Positions 31,235 to 41,863 of a stretch of 64,000 nt of DNA are shown in pieces. Position numbers and translations under genes: made by a program. This DNA is from Planococcus citri (lineage: Eukaryota > Arthropoda > Insecta > Hemiptera > Pseudococcidae), in contig NC_088679.1 of NCBI RefSeq assembly GCF_950023065.1, forward strand, positions 16,864,001 to 16,928,000, read 5' to 3'. The notes below the pieces were generated by a model, which did not search any database, was not told the origin of the DNA, and saw only the letters and a program-made list of their open reading frames with translations. Within the stretch, counting starts at the first letter, position 1; each line of letters starts with the position of its first letter.

Positions 31235-32908
31235 GATACAATAGTCTATGTGATCTCGATCTTTTCAACTGGATAATGATAAGATAATATCTCAACACTT
31301 CTACTCTTGAAATATTACAACATCTTCTTCACAATTATTCAAGAAGACGAATTTGTCAACACATTAGAAATTGTGTAACTCGATTTTTACACAAATAGGA
31401 AAGTATTTCGCGAACTCAAAGCTCCTAATTACATAAGTAGGTAACTAAATATTTTGCGAAATCAAAGGTCTTTTGTACTTAGCACCTCGACTGACACATG
31501 CGACTTGCGAGACCAACTATGTACTTGGAAAAGCAAAATATACAGAATATACAGAACAATAGAACATAACATAACATAAGTACTGAGAAGCAACAGCAAC
31601 GCAAAAGATTAACAGTTCTTCAAATCTATCAGCTCGTCAACTGATAACGACATTCGCATTCGCCAACACCGAACACCTTTACGTACGACTTGTACGAGTA
31701 AAAAACTCTCTATCTTCAGGATCTGGTTGCCTATCTTGTGAATTGAAGGAGCCCCGTGCTTCACAAAACTCATTTACTATTACTAGTACTACAAAACAAT
31801 AAACAAACACTTTTGAAATTGGAATTTCTAAAAAATCATCATTCAAATTCTAAAATTTTGAAACCGAAAAAACAAATTCTTCAAATAAAAGACCTTATGT
31901 TTCCACCTATCAAAATGTTAGACCCATCAAAAGTGACTTGAGTTTTTTTAAATTTTTATTTAAAAAAAAAAATGAAAATTAACCTCACCTAGCTAGTAGC
32001 TACACTATGAACTATGATCACTTCGCATTCATTCAAAAATTGTTGTACGAGTCGAACAAAAAAACTAGAGACCGCAAACGTACCTACGATAATCTTATCC
32101 CTGTCAACCGATTGATTTTTCTCGAAAACTTCGATCAGATTTTTTCTTTGAACCGTAATATTACAAAAATAAATTAGGTACACCGCCGTGTTCCTAAAAT
32201 AATTACAAGCTACAAAATGAGCGCTTACTTAGTTCACTAATAATGCATGTGAATTAGGCTTTTATTCCCCAGAGCACAGAAGGCATTACGAACTTTGAAA
32301 ATTCACATACAACACACACGGTTCCAACTTCCAGCAAATACTCGTAGCTCACTCATCAGAGTGAAATAATTATTCCCCAGTTCCTCAAGGAATGTTGACC
32401 TGTCAGTATGAAGTTCCAAAAATTAATGAAAAAAGAAACGAGCAAGCGAGGGACCTTCTATTGTGAAAACGGAGTAGTTTCAAAAATCAAGATAAGAAAT
32501 TCATAATTTATTTAGGAAAAATTGTCCTCGAATTTCTGGATTTTCGACTTTATGTGGAAATATCTTGTACAGAAATAGGCAATTTTTGAACAATTTTTAC
32601 CAAATTTTCTTTCAAGTATTTTATTTTACCTATTGATTTTTTTTTATCGATTATAAAGAGATTAAGGAAGTAGATAATCGGAAAGCGGAGGAACCGGCAA
32701 CACCGTTTGCAGGATGGGGAAGATTAGGATTTTACTTATACATATGTATGTAGGTAAGTACCTATAGGTACTTGAAAAGAGGGTTATTTGAAACAATTCT
32801 GATGCATTGGAATTTTTGAATTTTGAACTGAATGAGCTAGTAAATTCAGTGACATCTTCAACGTACGAAACACAAAACGAATACAACGAAACAATATTAA
32901 TCGTTAAA
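31235..32908. repeat. Duplicated spacer right of the copia element, up to copy E
   Basis: Begins with the remainder of the split block (GATCTCGATC, ACATCTTCTTCACAATTA, CACGAATTTGTCAACAC), then a stretch with TGGTTGCCTATCTTGTGAAT and GTGCTTCACAAAACTCA (also at 52110-52160). It continues with TTTTCTTTGAACCGTAATAT, and TTCCAGCAAATACTC near 32330, and ends with the 3' block seen at 36100 and 53205. No gene is seen. Confidence 0.55.
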
Positions 32909-32914
32909 TATATT
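32909..32914 (-). terminator. Variant poly(A) signal of copy E
   Basis: AATATA on the minus strand, 244 nt past the stop, at the aligned position of the AATAAA of other copies. Confidence 0.35.
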
Positions 32915-33157
32915 TGAAAAAAACAGGTAGAAGAACAGTAACTTACAAAAAATGAATCAATAAAATAAATGCGTAAGTACGAATAATAATGAATAATGAA
33001 ACAAAAAAATCAATATATGTAATAAATGTAAGTACCTAGGTATAATATATCTGGTACAAAATTCGAAAAAGATACAAACAAATTCATTCAAAGTAACACC
33101 GACTACATCTTTGCTGCTTCCAACTCACCAAACAGAAATTTGAATATAGGTTATTTC

Positions 33158-35251
33158 TCAATTTTTAACACTGAGAAACCAGTTTGAAATCGTGCGTCGA
33201 TTTTCATCACGAAAAATTAGCTCAACTTGACGAATCCAATATCGATCACGTTCGAAATACTTACGTATTTTCACCAGCTCAACTTCTTCATCACTGACGC
33301 AAACATATTTTAAAAACTTATCCAGCTTCTTAAGCGAATTTTCAAAATTGCTATTGGATGAAGAGCAAATAGTACGAAAAGTGTCGTCGAAAAATGCATC
33401 AATTGGAACAATATCCTTGAGATCGATAATTCGGCTTTCATCTTCAGAACACCAGGATATAAACGTATTGAAACATTTCCCTTCAAAACGTGACCAATTC
33501 TGCGAGAAGATCATTTCTTGGAACTGTTTCAATAATGTTTGCTTAAAAGTTTTCATCTCTTCGGTCGAGAAAACTTGTTCGGTTATTTTAACCAGCACGC
33601 TGAAATTTTCTTTCTTGTCCCAACAATGAACAGCACGAGCGGAAAAAGAGGAAACTAATTGCTTCTTTAGCCTTGATATGGTTAATGAATAGTTCATAAA
33701 AATGGAATCGATAAAATTACTCAATTTATTCCAGTTTTCATAATCCAGGATGAATGTTTCCGCATGACCTTCAAGTTCTTTGGACTCCAGTAACTTCTTG
33801 AAAAATTTGCGACTTTTACGAGCATTCCGTGAAAAAAACGTCACCGCGTTGATTACTTCATCGAATTCCAAGAACCACAATTTTATTTCGCAATATTCAC
33901 TCATATAGTCCGTCTCCATGATCGAATCCTTCAGCTGCAACTGATCAGATTCTTTTGGTAAACATAAGTTTAGCAATTCGGTGTCCCTCCTATGAATTAT
34001 GACATCCGAATCTGAATCGCAAAACGACCACATCAGGTTTTTTCTGACACGTTCGTTCACCAATATTAATAATTTCATGAGCAATCTGTGACAACTCGGC
34101 GGATACGCCTCCGCCATGTAAAACATCAGAGGAACAAATATAGTGTACGGATCGTTTTCGGCAATGTGTTTTTTAAGACGATCCGAAGCTGTATCCCAAA
34201 CCTTGTTCATCACAATCATGTGCTTTTCACACAACGTCAAATTTTCCAGCACGTTTCCTAGAAATTTTACAAATTGCTGCTCTGTAATTCGATCTTTTAC
34301 GAGGGTCCAAACTGTAAAGACATTTTCTGGCATACAGTTTTTGGTGGAATCGTCAATGACGGAAAAAATCGTCATTAATTCGATAGGAATTTGATCGACC
34401 AGTTGAAGTTGTTGAGAGTAGGACATCGTCGATAGCATTATTTTTCGAAGGTCCTTCGACTGCATATGCGAGTGAGACAGGATTCTAAGAGCAACCGCTA
34501 ATTGCTCCGCTTCACTCAAACGATTCCAAAAATACTCGACAGCATACGGCAATTTGACAGACTCCATGGCCATAGTGACATTGATCGAAGTATCTTCGGG
34601 ACGAATCACGTCTGGCATTTTAAGCCAAATCTCACGCAAATCGTGCCTATGATAAGAAATCCAATACGCCACTTTCAAATCCGTAATCCCCAGCAAGCAA
34701 AAATACTCTGAGAGAGAGTTAGTGGGAAATTTTTCCAATTCCGTAGCCATACCATACGAACACATAATAACAAACTTCTGCTCTGCGTTTAATTTCCCTT
34801 CGGTCAATATCCTCGAAGCACTTTCTTTGCGATCAATTTCACCATTTGGCCGCCAAACGATGTGATTTGGATCGAAATTACTAGGGCAATATCTGGACAT
34901 TCCACCACTGAATATGCAATAGTGAAAATGATCTATCCACGGTTCTGTTTCGCTACAAATTTTCTTCAATGATTTCTTCAACATTTTTTCGATACGTTGA
35001 GGTGTTTTCAATAGTTCTGCCACTTTTCTTGATTCTGTTTTGCAATCTTCAGCCAGATTAAAAACTTTTCGGAAAAAGTCGTCCGTTTTTTCTTGGATTT
35101 GTTTGGATTTCGCGCGACTGAGGTAATGGTGCCATAATTGCAGAGCCACTGCATGGCTGGCTATATTCTGCAGAGTTGATACAGATTCATGGAAGACGAA
35201 TAGTTTTTCTGATGAGTTATCGTGGTCCATATCCACAGCGTCGATTTCCAT
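33158..35251 (-). CDS. Array copy E: full-length member of the ~700-residue family
   Basis: A single-exon frame of 697 residues. The ATG at 35251 is chosen over an in-frame GTG at 35257 because copies D and H begin with the same MEIDA. Landmarks: SSEKLFVFHESV near 13, IVWRPNGEID near 131, a KLNAEQKFVIMCSYG segment near 150, LPYAVEYFWNRLSE near 233, IPIELM, ITEQQF, a KVWDTASDRLKKH motif, FSTEEMKTFKQTLLK, EGKCFNTFISWCSED and a final NWFLSVKN. Very close to F, G and H over the C-terminal half. No known domain, signal peptide or membrane segment. Function unknown; a cytosolic helical-repeat scaffold is my best guess. Confidence 0.88.
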   Translation of the reverse strand: MEIDAVDMDHDNSSEKLFVFHESVSTLQNIASHAVALQLWHHYLSRAKSKQIQEKTDDFFRKVFNLAEDCKTESRKVAELLKTPQRIEKMLKKSLKKICSETEPWIDHFHYCIFSGGMSRYCPSNFDPNHIVWRPNGEIDRKESASRILTEGKLNAEQKFVIMCSYGMATELEKFPTNSLSEYFCLLGITDLKVAYWISYHRHDLREIWLKMPDVIRPEDTSINVTMAMESVKLPYAVEYFWNRLSEAEQLAVALRILSHSHMQSKDLRKIMLSTMSYSQQLQLVDQIPIELMTIFSVIDDSTKNCMPENVFTVWTLVKDRITEQQFVKFLGNVLENLTLCEKHMIVMNKVWDTASDRLKKHIAENDPYTIFVPLMFYMAEAYPPSCHRLLMKLLILVNERVRKNLMWSFCDSDSDVIIHRRDTELLNLCLPKESDQLQLKDSIMETDYMSEYCEIKLWFLEFDEVINAVTFFSRNARKSRKFFKKLLESKELEGHAETFILDYENWNKLSNFIDSIFMNYSLTISRLKKQLVSSFSARAVHCWDKKENFSVLVKITEQVFSTEEMKTFKQTLLKQFQEMIFSQNWSRFEGKCFNTFISWCSEDESRIIDLKDIVPIDAFFDDTFRTICSSSNSNFENSLKKLDKFLKYVCVSDEEVELVKIRKYFERDRYWIRQVELIFRDENRRTISNWFLSVKN

Positions 35252-35346
35252 AGTCACGAAGATTCAGCTTAGATTCAATTTCCTGGGTGAAATTCGGTGG
35301 AATATCTGAAACGAGAATTTCCGCAAAAAGTCTACTTAGTTATTAT
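35252..35346 (-). promoter_or_regulatory. Upstream conserved block of copy E
   Basis: On the minus strand AATAATAACTAAG (35336-35346 region), about 30 nt further TTCTCGTTTCAG, then 54 nt to the ATG. The spacing suits a TATA-like box and a TCAG initiator of the arthropod type. The YAG after a pyrimidine-rich run could instead be a 3' splice site; no matching 5' donor was found upstream. Confidence 0.5.
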
Positions 35347-36942
35347 TTTTTTGTACTTGTGGTATTATACGAGTTGTGCGTTGATATCTAAGTATGCACT
35401 TATGCATATAAAGTAATCTATAGGTTTAGATAGGTAGTACGTGAGGGGAAATTTCGTAAAAATTGCTCATATCATCGAATCAATACAATTGTGGATAGGT
35501 GACACGTGTACACCGTTAGTTCTCATTCATCATCCTGACTTCTCTCAGAACCAAAAAACAAAAAAAACAAAAAAACAAGAAAAAACAGGCTTATTTAGTT
35601 TATAACGATTTTCCCTGAGGGAGGGGGGGATTTGGGGCCCGGCAACACACAAAATCGGTTTCGAGGTTCCTCAATTTACGTGACATTGGATGGATTGGTG
35701 GAAAATATAAAAGGTACCTATAGGTACTATCAACTGTAGATGTTTTTTTTTTCATGGAGTGAAATATTTTAAAATTCATGGCGAGCTATTCGATTTTGCT
35801 CTCACTCTCAAAGTGATTAGTTTTTATGGAGAAAAAACGCTGAAATTTTAGCCTCTCGACAAAGCAATATGTATTAAAACGAAACGTAGTTTTAAAAATA
35901 TACCTTACCTTTTGCTCTCAACTGAGAAGTAAGAGGTTCCGAGAGCCCTTGAAAGTTGAAAACAACTTGAGAAATGAAATACTTAATACCTATCCTATAC
36001 AATATAATTCTTATCAAAAATTTCAAAATTTATTTTATACGACAGACAAAAAATAATAATTGAGGGAAGGGAGGAGGTTTTTTGTTTGAAAAATGGAGTT
36101 AATTGAAAAAATCTCATCGACTTTCTTCTGTTTGATGTTTTTAGATCCTAGAAGCTCTACTAAGTATACAAAAAAGAAACCTGACATTGCTTGGGCTATT
36201 GCGAGAAGTTTTTTCTTAAAAGGAAATTATTTGGAATAATTTTAACGCAGAAATTGAAAATTTTTGAACAATTTTGCATTAAATTTCCCGCCAGGTAGTT
36301 CATTATTTTTATAGATTTTTTTTTCGATTATGAGGCGCTGAAAGTAAACTATATAGGCGAAGGAACCGGCAACGAAGGTGGGAAGAATTCAGATTCTACT
36401 CGAAACGAGAGTTATCTGTATTTAAAACAATTCTGAGACACAAATTGGAATCTTTGAAGGTAAGGCCCTTGGAACAATTCAACTTCGAGTTGAGAGGCTA
36501 AAGTTTCATGGAGAAGTACTCGTAAAATCGAAAAACCTTTCATCATAAATAACTAAGTGACCTCCCCCCCCCCCCTTCTAATGATCACCATCTTTCTTCG
36601 AGTATTCCAACATTTTAGACTAAATGTTTTGATAATTTTATTCATTTTAAAAAAAAATTTAAAAAGGTGAGACCCTTGGCACAAACTCAACTTGAAGTTG
36701 ACAGGCTAAGATTCTAAGCGTTCTTTTTTTCATAAAAACCAACAATGGTCAACATCTTGGAGAAGTACTTGTAAAATCGAAAAAAAAATCTTCATAAAAG
36801 TAACTAAGTGACCACCACCCCAATGATTAGCATATTTCTTCAATAATTCCAACAATTTGGACATCTTCAACACGTAACACAACATGAATTTCAAGCGAAG
36901 AATGAACCTTGTACAACGAAACAATATTAGATGAACATGAAA
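35347..36942. other. Spacer between copies E and F
   Basis: The distal 5' block of E (35480-35660, GTACACCGTTAGTTCTCATT region) is followed by the shared 3' block of F (36100-36940), including CCGGCAACGAAGG and two TTGGCACAAACTCAACTT-like repeats near 36470 and 36670. A 13-base run of C lies near 36560. No gene. Confidence 0.5.
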
Positions 36943-36948
36943 TTTATT
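36943..36948 (-). terminator. Poly(A) signal of copy F
   Basis: AATAAA on the minus strand, 237 nt past the stop, in the conserved CAAATAAATTTCA context. Confidence 0.6.
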
Positions 36949-37184
36949 TGAAAAAAGAAACCAAGGCAGAACAGCAACTTACAAAAAAAGAATAAATGAA
37001 ATAATAAATTTTACACCATGTTTACGAATAATAGGCTATCTAATAAGAAAAAAAAAAACAAAATAAGTACATCTGATACAAAACTTGAAAACGAAACTAA
37101 AAATTAATTCAAAGGAAAACCGACTTCATCTTCTTTGCTGCTTCCAACTCATCGATTAGAAATTTGAATAAGTATAGGTATATC

Positions 37185-39278
37185 TCAATCTTTAACACTG
37201 AGAAACCAATTTGAAATCGTGTATCGAGTTAATCTATCAACGATAATTTGCTCAACTTGACGAATCCAATACCGATCACGTTCGAAATATTTACGAATTT
37301 TCACCAGCTCAACTTCTTCATTACTGACGCAAACATATTTTAAAAATGCATTCAGCCGGTTCAGCAAATGTTTAGGATCGTTGTTGGGCGAAGAGCAGAT
37401 AGTACGAAAAGTGTCGTCGAAAAATGCATCAATCGGCAAAATGTCCTTGAGATCGATAATTCGGCTTTCATCTTCAGAGCACCAGGATATAAACGTATTG
37501 AAACACTTCCCTTCAAAAAAGGACCAATTCATTTGCGACAAGGCTGTTTCTTGGAAATGTTTCAACAATTTTTGCTTAAAAGTTTTCATCTCTTCGGTCG
37601 AGAAAACTTGTTCGGTTATTTTAACCAGCACGCTGAAATTTTCTTTCTCGTCCCAACAATAAACAGCCCGAGCGGAAAAAAAAGAAACTACTTGTTTCTT
37701 TATACTTGAGATGGTTGATGGATAGTTTGTAAAAACGGTGTCGATAAAATTACTCAATTTGTTCCACTTTTCGTAATCCAGGATGAATGTAAACGCATGA
37801 AGTAGTTCGGCCTTCAGTAACGTCTCGAAGAATTTGCGACTGTCACGAGCATTTCGCGAAAAAAACGCCACCGCGTTGATTACTTCATCGAATTTCAGAG
37901 AATTCAATTTTCCTACGCAATAAAATTTCATAGAGTCCGACTCCATGATGCAATCCTTTAGCTGAAACTGGTCAGATTCTCTTGGTAAACATAAGGTCAA
38001 GATGTCGGTGTCCCGCTTCTGAGCTAAGATATCTGAATGTCTTCTGGTAAGCTCCCAAATCAGGTCTTTTCTGGCATCTTCGCTCACCAATGGTAAAAAT
38101 TTCATGAGCAATCTGTAACTAGTCGGCGGACACGGCACGCAATGTATTAAAGAATCAAATATAGAGAAGGAATGGTTTTCGACAATGTGTCTCTTAAGAT
38201 GATCTGAAGCTGTATCCCAAATGTTGTTCAACATATTCATGTATTTTTCAGAATGCATCACATATCTCAGTACGCCTTTTAGAAATCGAGCAAATTGCAG
38301 CTCTGTAATTTGATCTTTTACAAGAGTCCAAATTGTGAAGACATTTTCTGGCGCACAGTGTTTGGCGGAATCAATAATGATGGAAAACATCGTCATTAAT
38401 TCGATAGGAATTTGGTCAACCAGCTGATGTTGTTGAAAGGAGGACATCGTCGATAGTATGATTTTTTGAAGTTCCCTGCACTGAAAGCGAGGCAGGATAC
38501 TAGGAGCGACAGCTAATTTCTCCACTTCACTCAAACGATTCCAAAAATACTCGAAAGCATACGGCAACCATGATTCGACAGACTCCATGGCCATAGTGAC
38601 ATTGATCGAAGTATCTTCGGGACGAATCACGCCTGGCATTTTATGCCAAATTTCACGCAAATCGTGTCTATGGTATGAAATCCAATACCCGACTATCAAA
38701 TCAGTAATCCCCAGCAACAAAAAAAACTCTGGTAGAGAGTTGATGGGAAATCTTTCCAACTCTACAGCCATACCGTACGAACACATCATAACGAACTTCT
38801 GCTCCGCGTTCAATTTTCCTTCGGTCAATATCTTCGAAGCGGTCCTTTTGTAATCAATCTTACCATTTGACCGCCAAACGATGTGATTCGGATCGAAATT
38901 CTGGACGCAGTATCTAGATATTCCATTCCTGAACCTGAAGATCTTACTTTTGAAATGATAAACCCACTTTTCTGTTTTGGTACGAATTTTCTTCAACGAT
39001 TTTTTCAACATCTCTTCGACACATTGAGGTGTTTCCAATAATTCTGCCAATTTTTCTGTTTCGCTTTCGTAATCTTCATCCAGATTAAAAACCTTCTCGA
39101 AAAAGTCTTTCGTTTGTTCTTGGTTTTCTTTGGATTTCGCACGAGTAATGTAATGGTGCCATAATTGCAGAGCCACCCTATGACTGGCTATCTCTCGTAA
39201 TGTTGATACAGATTCGTGAAAAACGAAGAGTTTTTCTGATGAATTATCGATGTCCAAATCTCCGTTGGCGACTTCCAT
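37185..39278 (-). CDS. Array copy F: full-length member of the ~700-residue family
   Basis: A single-exon frame of 697 residues from a conserved ATG (MEVANGDLDIDN). Contains SSEKLFVFHESVSTLREI near 13, a slightly longer segment around residue 115 (FRFRNGISRY), IVWRSNGKIDYKR near 133, LPYAFEYFWNRLSEVE near 237, IPIELM, ITELQF, IWDTASDHLKRHI and a C-terminal half close to B, E and G, ending NWFLSVKD. No catalytic motif or targeting signal is visible. An intact frame with many substitutions relative to neighbours suggests it is kept by selection. Confidence 0.88.
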   Translation of the reverse strand: MEVANGDLDIDNSSEKLFVFHESVSTLREIASHRVALQLWHHYITRAKSKENQEQTKDFFEKVFNLDEDYESETEKLAELLETPQCVEEMLKKSLKKIRTKTEKWVYHFKSKIFRFRNGISRYCVQNFDPNHIVWRSNGKIDYKRTASKILTEGKLNAEQKFVMMCSYGMAVELERFPINSLPEFFLLLGITDLIVGYWISYHRHDLREIWHKMPGVIRPEDTSINVTMAMESVESWLPYAFEYFWNRLSEVEKLAVAPSILPRFQCRELQKIILSTMSSFQQHQLVDQIPIELMTMFSIIIDSAKHCAPENVFTIWTLVKDQITELQFARFLKGVLRYVMHSEKYMNMLNNIWDTASDHLKRHIVENHSFSIFDSLIHCVPCPPTSYRLLMKFLPLVSEDARKDLIWELTRRHSDILAQKRDTDILTLCLPRESDQFQLKDCIMESDSMKFYCVGKLNSLKFDEVINAVAFFSRNARDSRKFFETLLKAELLHAFTFILDYEKWNKLSNFIDTVFTNYPSTISSIKKQVVSFFSARAVYCWDEKENFSVLVKITEQVFSTEEMKTFKQKLLKHFQETALSQMNWSFFEGKCFNTFISWCSEDESRIIDLKDILPIDAFFDDTFRTICSSPNNDPKHLLNRLNAFLKYVCVSNEEVELVKIRKYFERDRYWIRQVEQIIVDRLTRYTISNWFLSVKD

Positions 39279-39378
39279 TGCTCGCGAAGACTCAGCTTAG
39301 ACTCAATTTACGAGGTGAAATTCGGATGAATATCTGAAAACAGAATTTCCGCAAAAAATCTACTTAGTTATTATTTTC
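39279..39378 (-). promoter_or_regulatory. Upstream conserved block of copy F
   Basis: AATAATAACTAAG, then TTCTGTTTTCAG, then a 55-nt leader to the ATG. Same layout as copies B, D, E, G and H. Confidence 0.5.
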
Positions 39379-39399
39379 CAGGCTATAGCTGTATTGTGG

Positions 39400-41620
39400 A
39401 TAGATGTGATCAAAATTTCACGAAAATCGAGTTTCAAAAAATAAATGATAAACACGAACATCGTCACTACTCATTCATCATCAATTTTCGGTTATTAGGT
39501 ATCGTGCTCATTTTACACAGTCGAATTCTCAAGTCTATATGGATCAGGACGATACAGAAACTCAAATAAATGAGAAAACTCACTCTCAAACTCAAAAATC
39601 CAATCTCTCAATAAAGATCCGTCAGATGATCATTTTACTTAAAATTTCAAATTTCGGTTTTTAACGAAAACTTTTACAATTTGATATTGAAAATCATGGA
39701 AAAGTGCAGGGAAAAAAAATAACTGATAGGTATCTGGAAATTGAAGCGAAGTGATTGTATAATGGGTTTAGATGTGGATTGAATATCTAAAATATACCCA
39801 CATAAATGTACAAGTGTGAAATATAAATGGGAAATTACATCTTCTGAAATTTTTCGAATTCAAGAACCAATTTTATGTGAATTTCTGAATTTTCAACTTG
39901 ACTAGTTTGAAGGTAGAAGAAAACAAAATTTTATTACATTATAGCATTTCCATGGCTTTGGGATGTATTCAAATTTACGCTATGGAGAAATTTTCAAATC
40001 ATAGATAGAGGTACATAGATTATTTCAGGTATAACTCTTCTTTTCAAACATTTTTCAAATCTAAACTCACATTCGTGAGAAAATTTTTAGCAATATTAAG
40101 TACATATGTTTTTTAATTTTTACACTCACCCAATATAATGATAGGCTATGCGATCTTTTCAAACTGGTTAATATCTCAACTTCAACGCTTCTACTTGAAA
40201 TATTACAACATGTTCTTCACAATTAGGTAGTTAAGAACACGAATTTGTCAACACCAATTTGATTTTTACACAAATAGGAAAGTATTTCGCGAACTCAACG
40301 CTCCAAATTACATAAGTAAACCTGATGGGAAGTAGATACGATTAAAACAATGAGAAAGAAGACATTTCGAAACACTTCTATAGCAACGCAATCTAACGCA
40401 ACGCAAAAGGTTATCAGATCTTCAAATCAAACTCGTCGACTACTACTGATAACGAAATTCCCCTGTGCCGAATGCTAGCAACCAGTCATACCTGATAACG
40501 TATAACGTTTTTTGATCATCTACTCTAGTCTAGTACTATTTTCAGCTGAATTTTAACAGACGATTTCCGGAACACCTTTTTTTCAAATAAAAAATTAAAT
40601 TCATCTCCTAACATAAAAAAAGCAAAGCTCTTTCAGCTATCAAAATACGAACTTTCGAAAGCTATTGCTCTCAGTTCATTCCCACCTGTCTGTTTTTTTT
40701 TAAAAACTTGGAAATCAACCTCTTCATACAAAAGACATTACACACCATGATCAGTGATCATACTTCGAATTCATTCAAAAAATTTTGTAGCAGTCAAATA
40801 AAAAAACTGAACACATCCCCGTGTGCAGGAGGCTTTGGACTGTAAAATGAGAGCACACATTAGTCAGTTTATCCCTGTCAATCGATTGATTTTTCTTTAA
40901 AACTTTTCAAATTCGATTCAATTTTTTCTATAAGCAGTATCAAAAAAATAAATAGGTAGGTACTCCACCATCGTGTTCCTAAAACTTCAGGCCACAAAAT
41001 GAGCGCTCACTTAGTTCAATAATATGTGAACGACCGTCCTCCAGAGCACAGAAAGGGAAGACATTACTTACCTATTTTCATTTTACCCTCGTATTATCAA
41101 AAACTTTGAATTTATACAACACGGTTCTAACTTCCAGCAAATGCATAACTCGCTTTTTAAGAAAAAAAAATATTCCCCGGTTCTTCCAGTACAAAGTTCC
41201 CAAAGTTTAAATAAAAAAAAAAAAACAAAAAAAACACTTGAAAGAAAGTTTCAAAAAAATTTGATTTCTTATGTCGGAATAATTGTGAAAGAAAATAATA
41301 TGAGTACACATGTAGGTAAGGTACTATTTACGTAGATAGAAGATACCTAAGTAAGTATGCTGCAGAAATTGACAAATTTTTAACAATTTTTACCACATTT
41401 TTTCCCAAGTATGTAGGTATTTCATTTTAATGATTTTTTTCAATTATGAAGAGCTCAAAGTAAAATTTCTTCACGAGTAAATAAGAAACCACCCCAATGA
41501 TCACCATCTCTGTGTCTTAGGCCTATTAAATTTGGTGACATCTTCAACACGTAAGCCAACATGAATTTCAAGCGAAGATTGCAGCTCGTACAACAAAACA
41601 ATACATACCTATTCAACATT
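39400..41620. repeat. Duplicated spacer between copies F and G
   Basis: In order: the distal 5' block (TGTGATCAAAATTTCACGAA), the GGATCAGGACGATACAGAAA block at about 39542, and the CACATTCGTGAGAAAAT to TTTGTCAACAC block (40065-40255). Then comes an inverted arm of the CAGGGTGTTC MITE (40490-40576), the CAGCAAATGCATAACTCG stretch near 41130 and the 3' block (41350-41480). The order matches the G spacer closely. No gene seen. Confidence 0.6.
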
Positions 41621-41623
41621 AAA

Positions 41624-41629
41624 TTTATT
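41624..41629 (-). terminator. Poly(A) signal of copy G
   Basis: AATAAA on the minus strand, 235 nt past the stop. Confidence 0.6.
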
Positions 41630-41863
41630 TTTTTTTAAAAACACGTGGAAGAATACAAACTTACAAAAAAGAATAACCAATGCAATGAACGTGTACGAAT
41701 ATCTAATACCTACATGTAAAAAAAAATCAATGCCTATAAAATATACCTATCTGATACAAAAAACGAGTACGAAAAAGATTACATAAAATTATTTCGAAGT
41801 AACACCGACTACATCTTTGCTGCTTCAAACTCACCGAACAGAAATTTGAATATAGGTTATTTC

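Noticed and set aside
33348..33629. Open plus-strand frames repeated opposite the array genes (also near 37381, 42036, 54090 and 63271)
   Set aside because: They are antisense shadows of the conserved C-terminal coding region; they recur only because the sense sequence is conserved, and they lack independent features.
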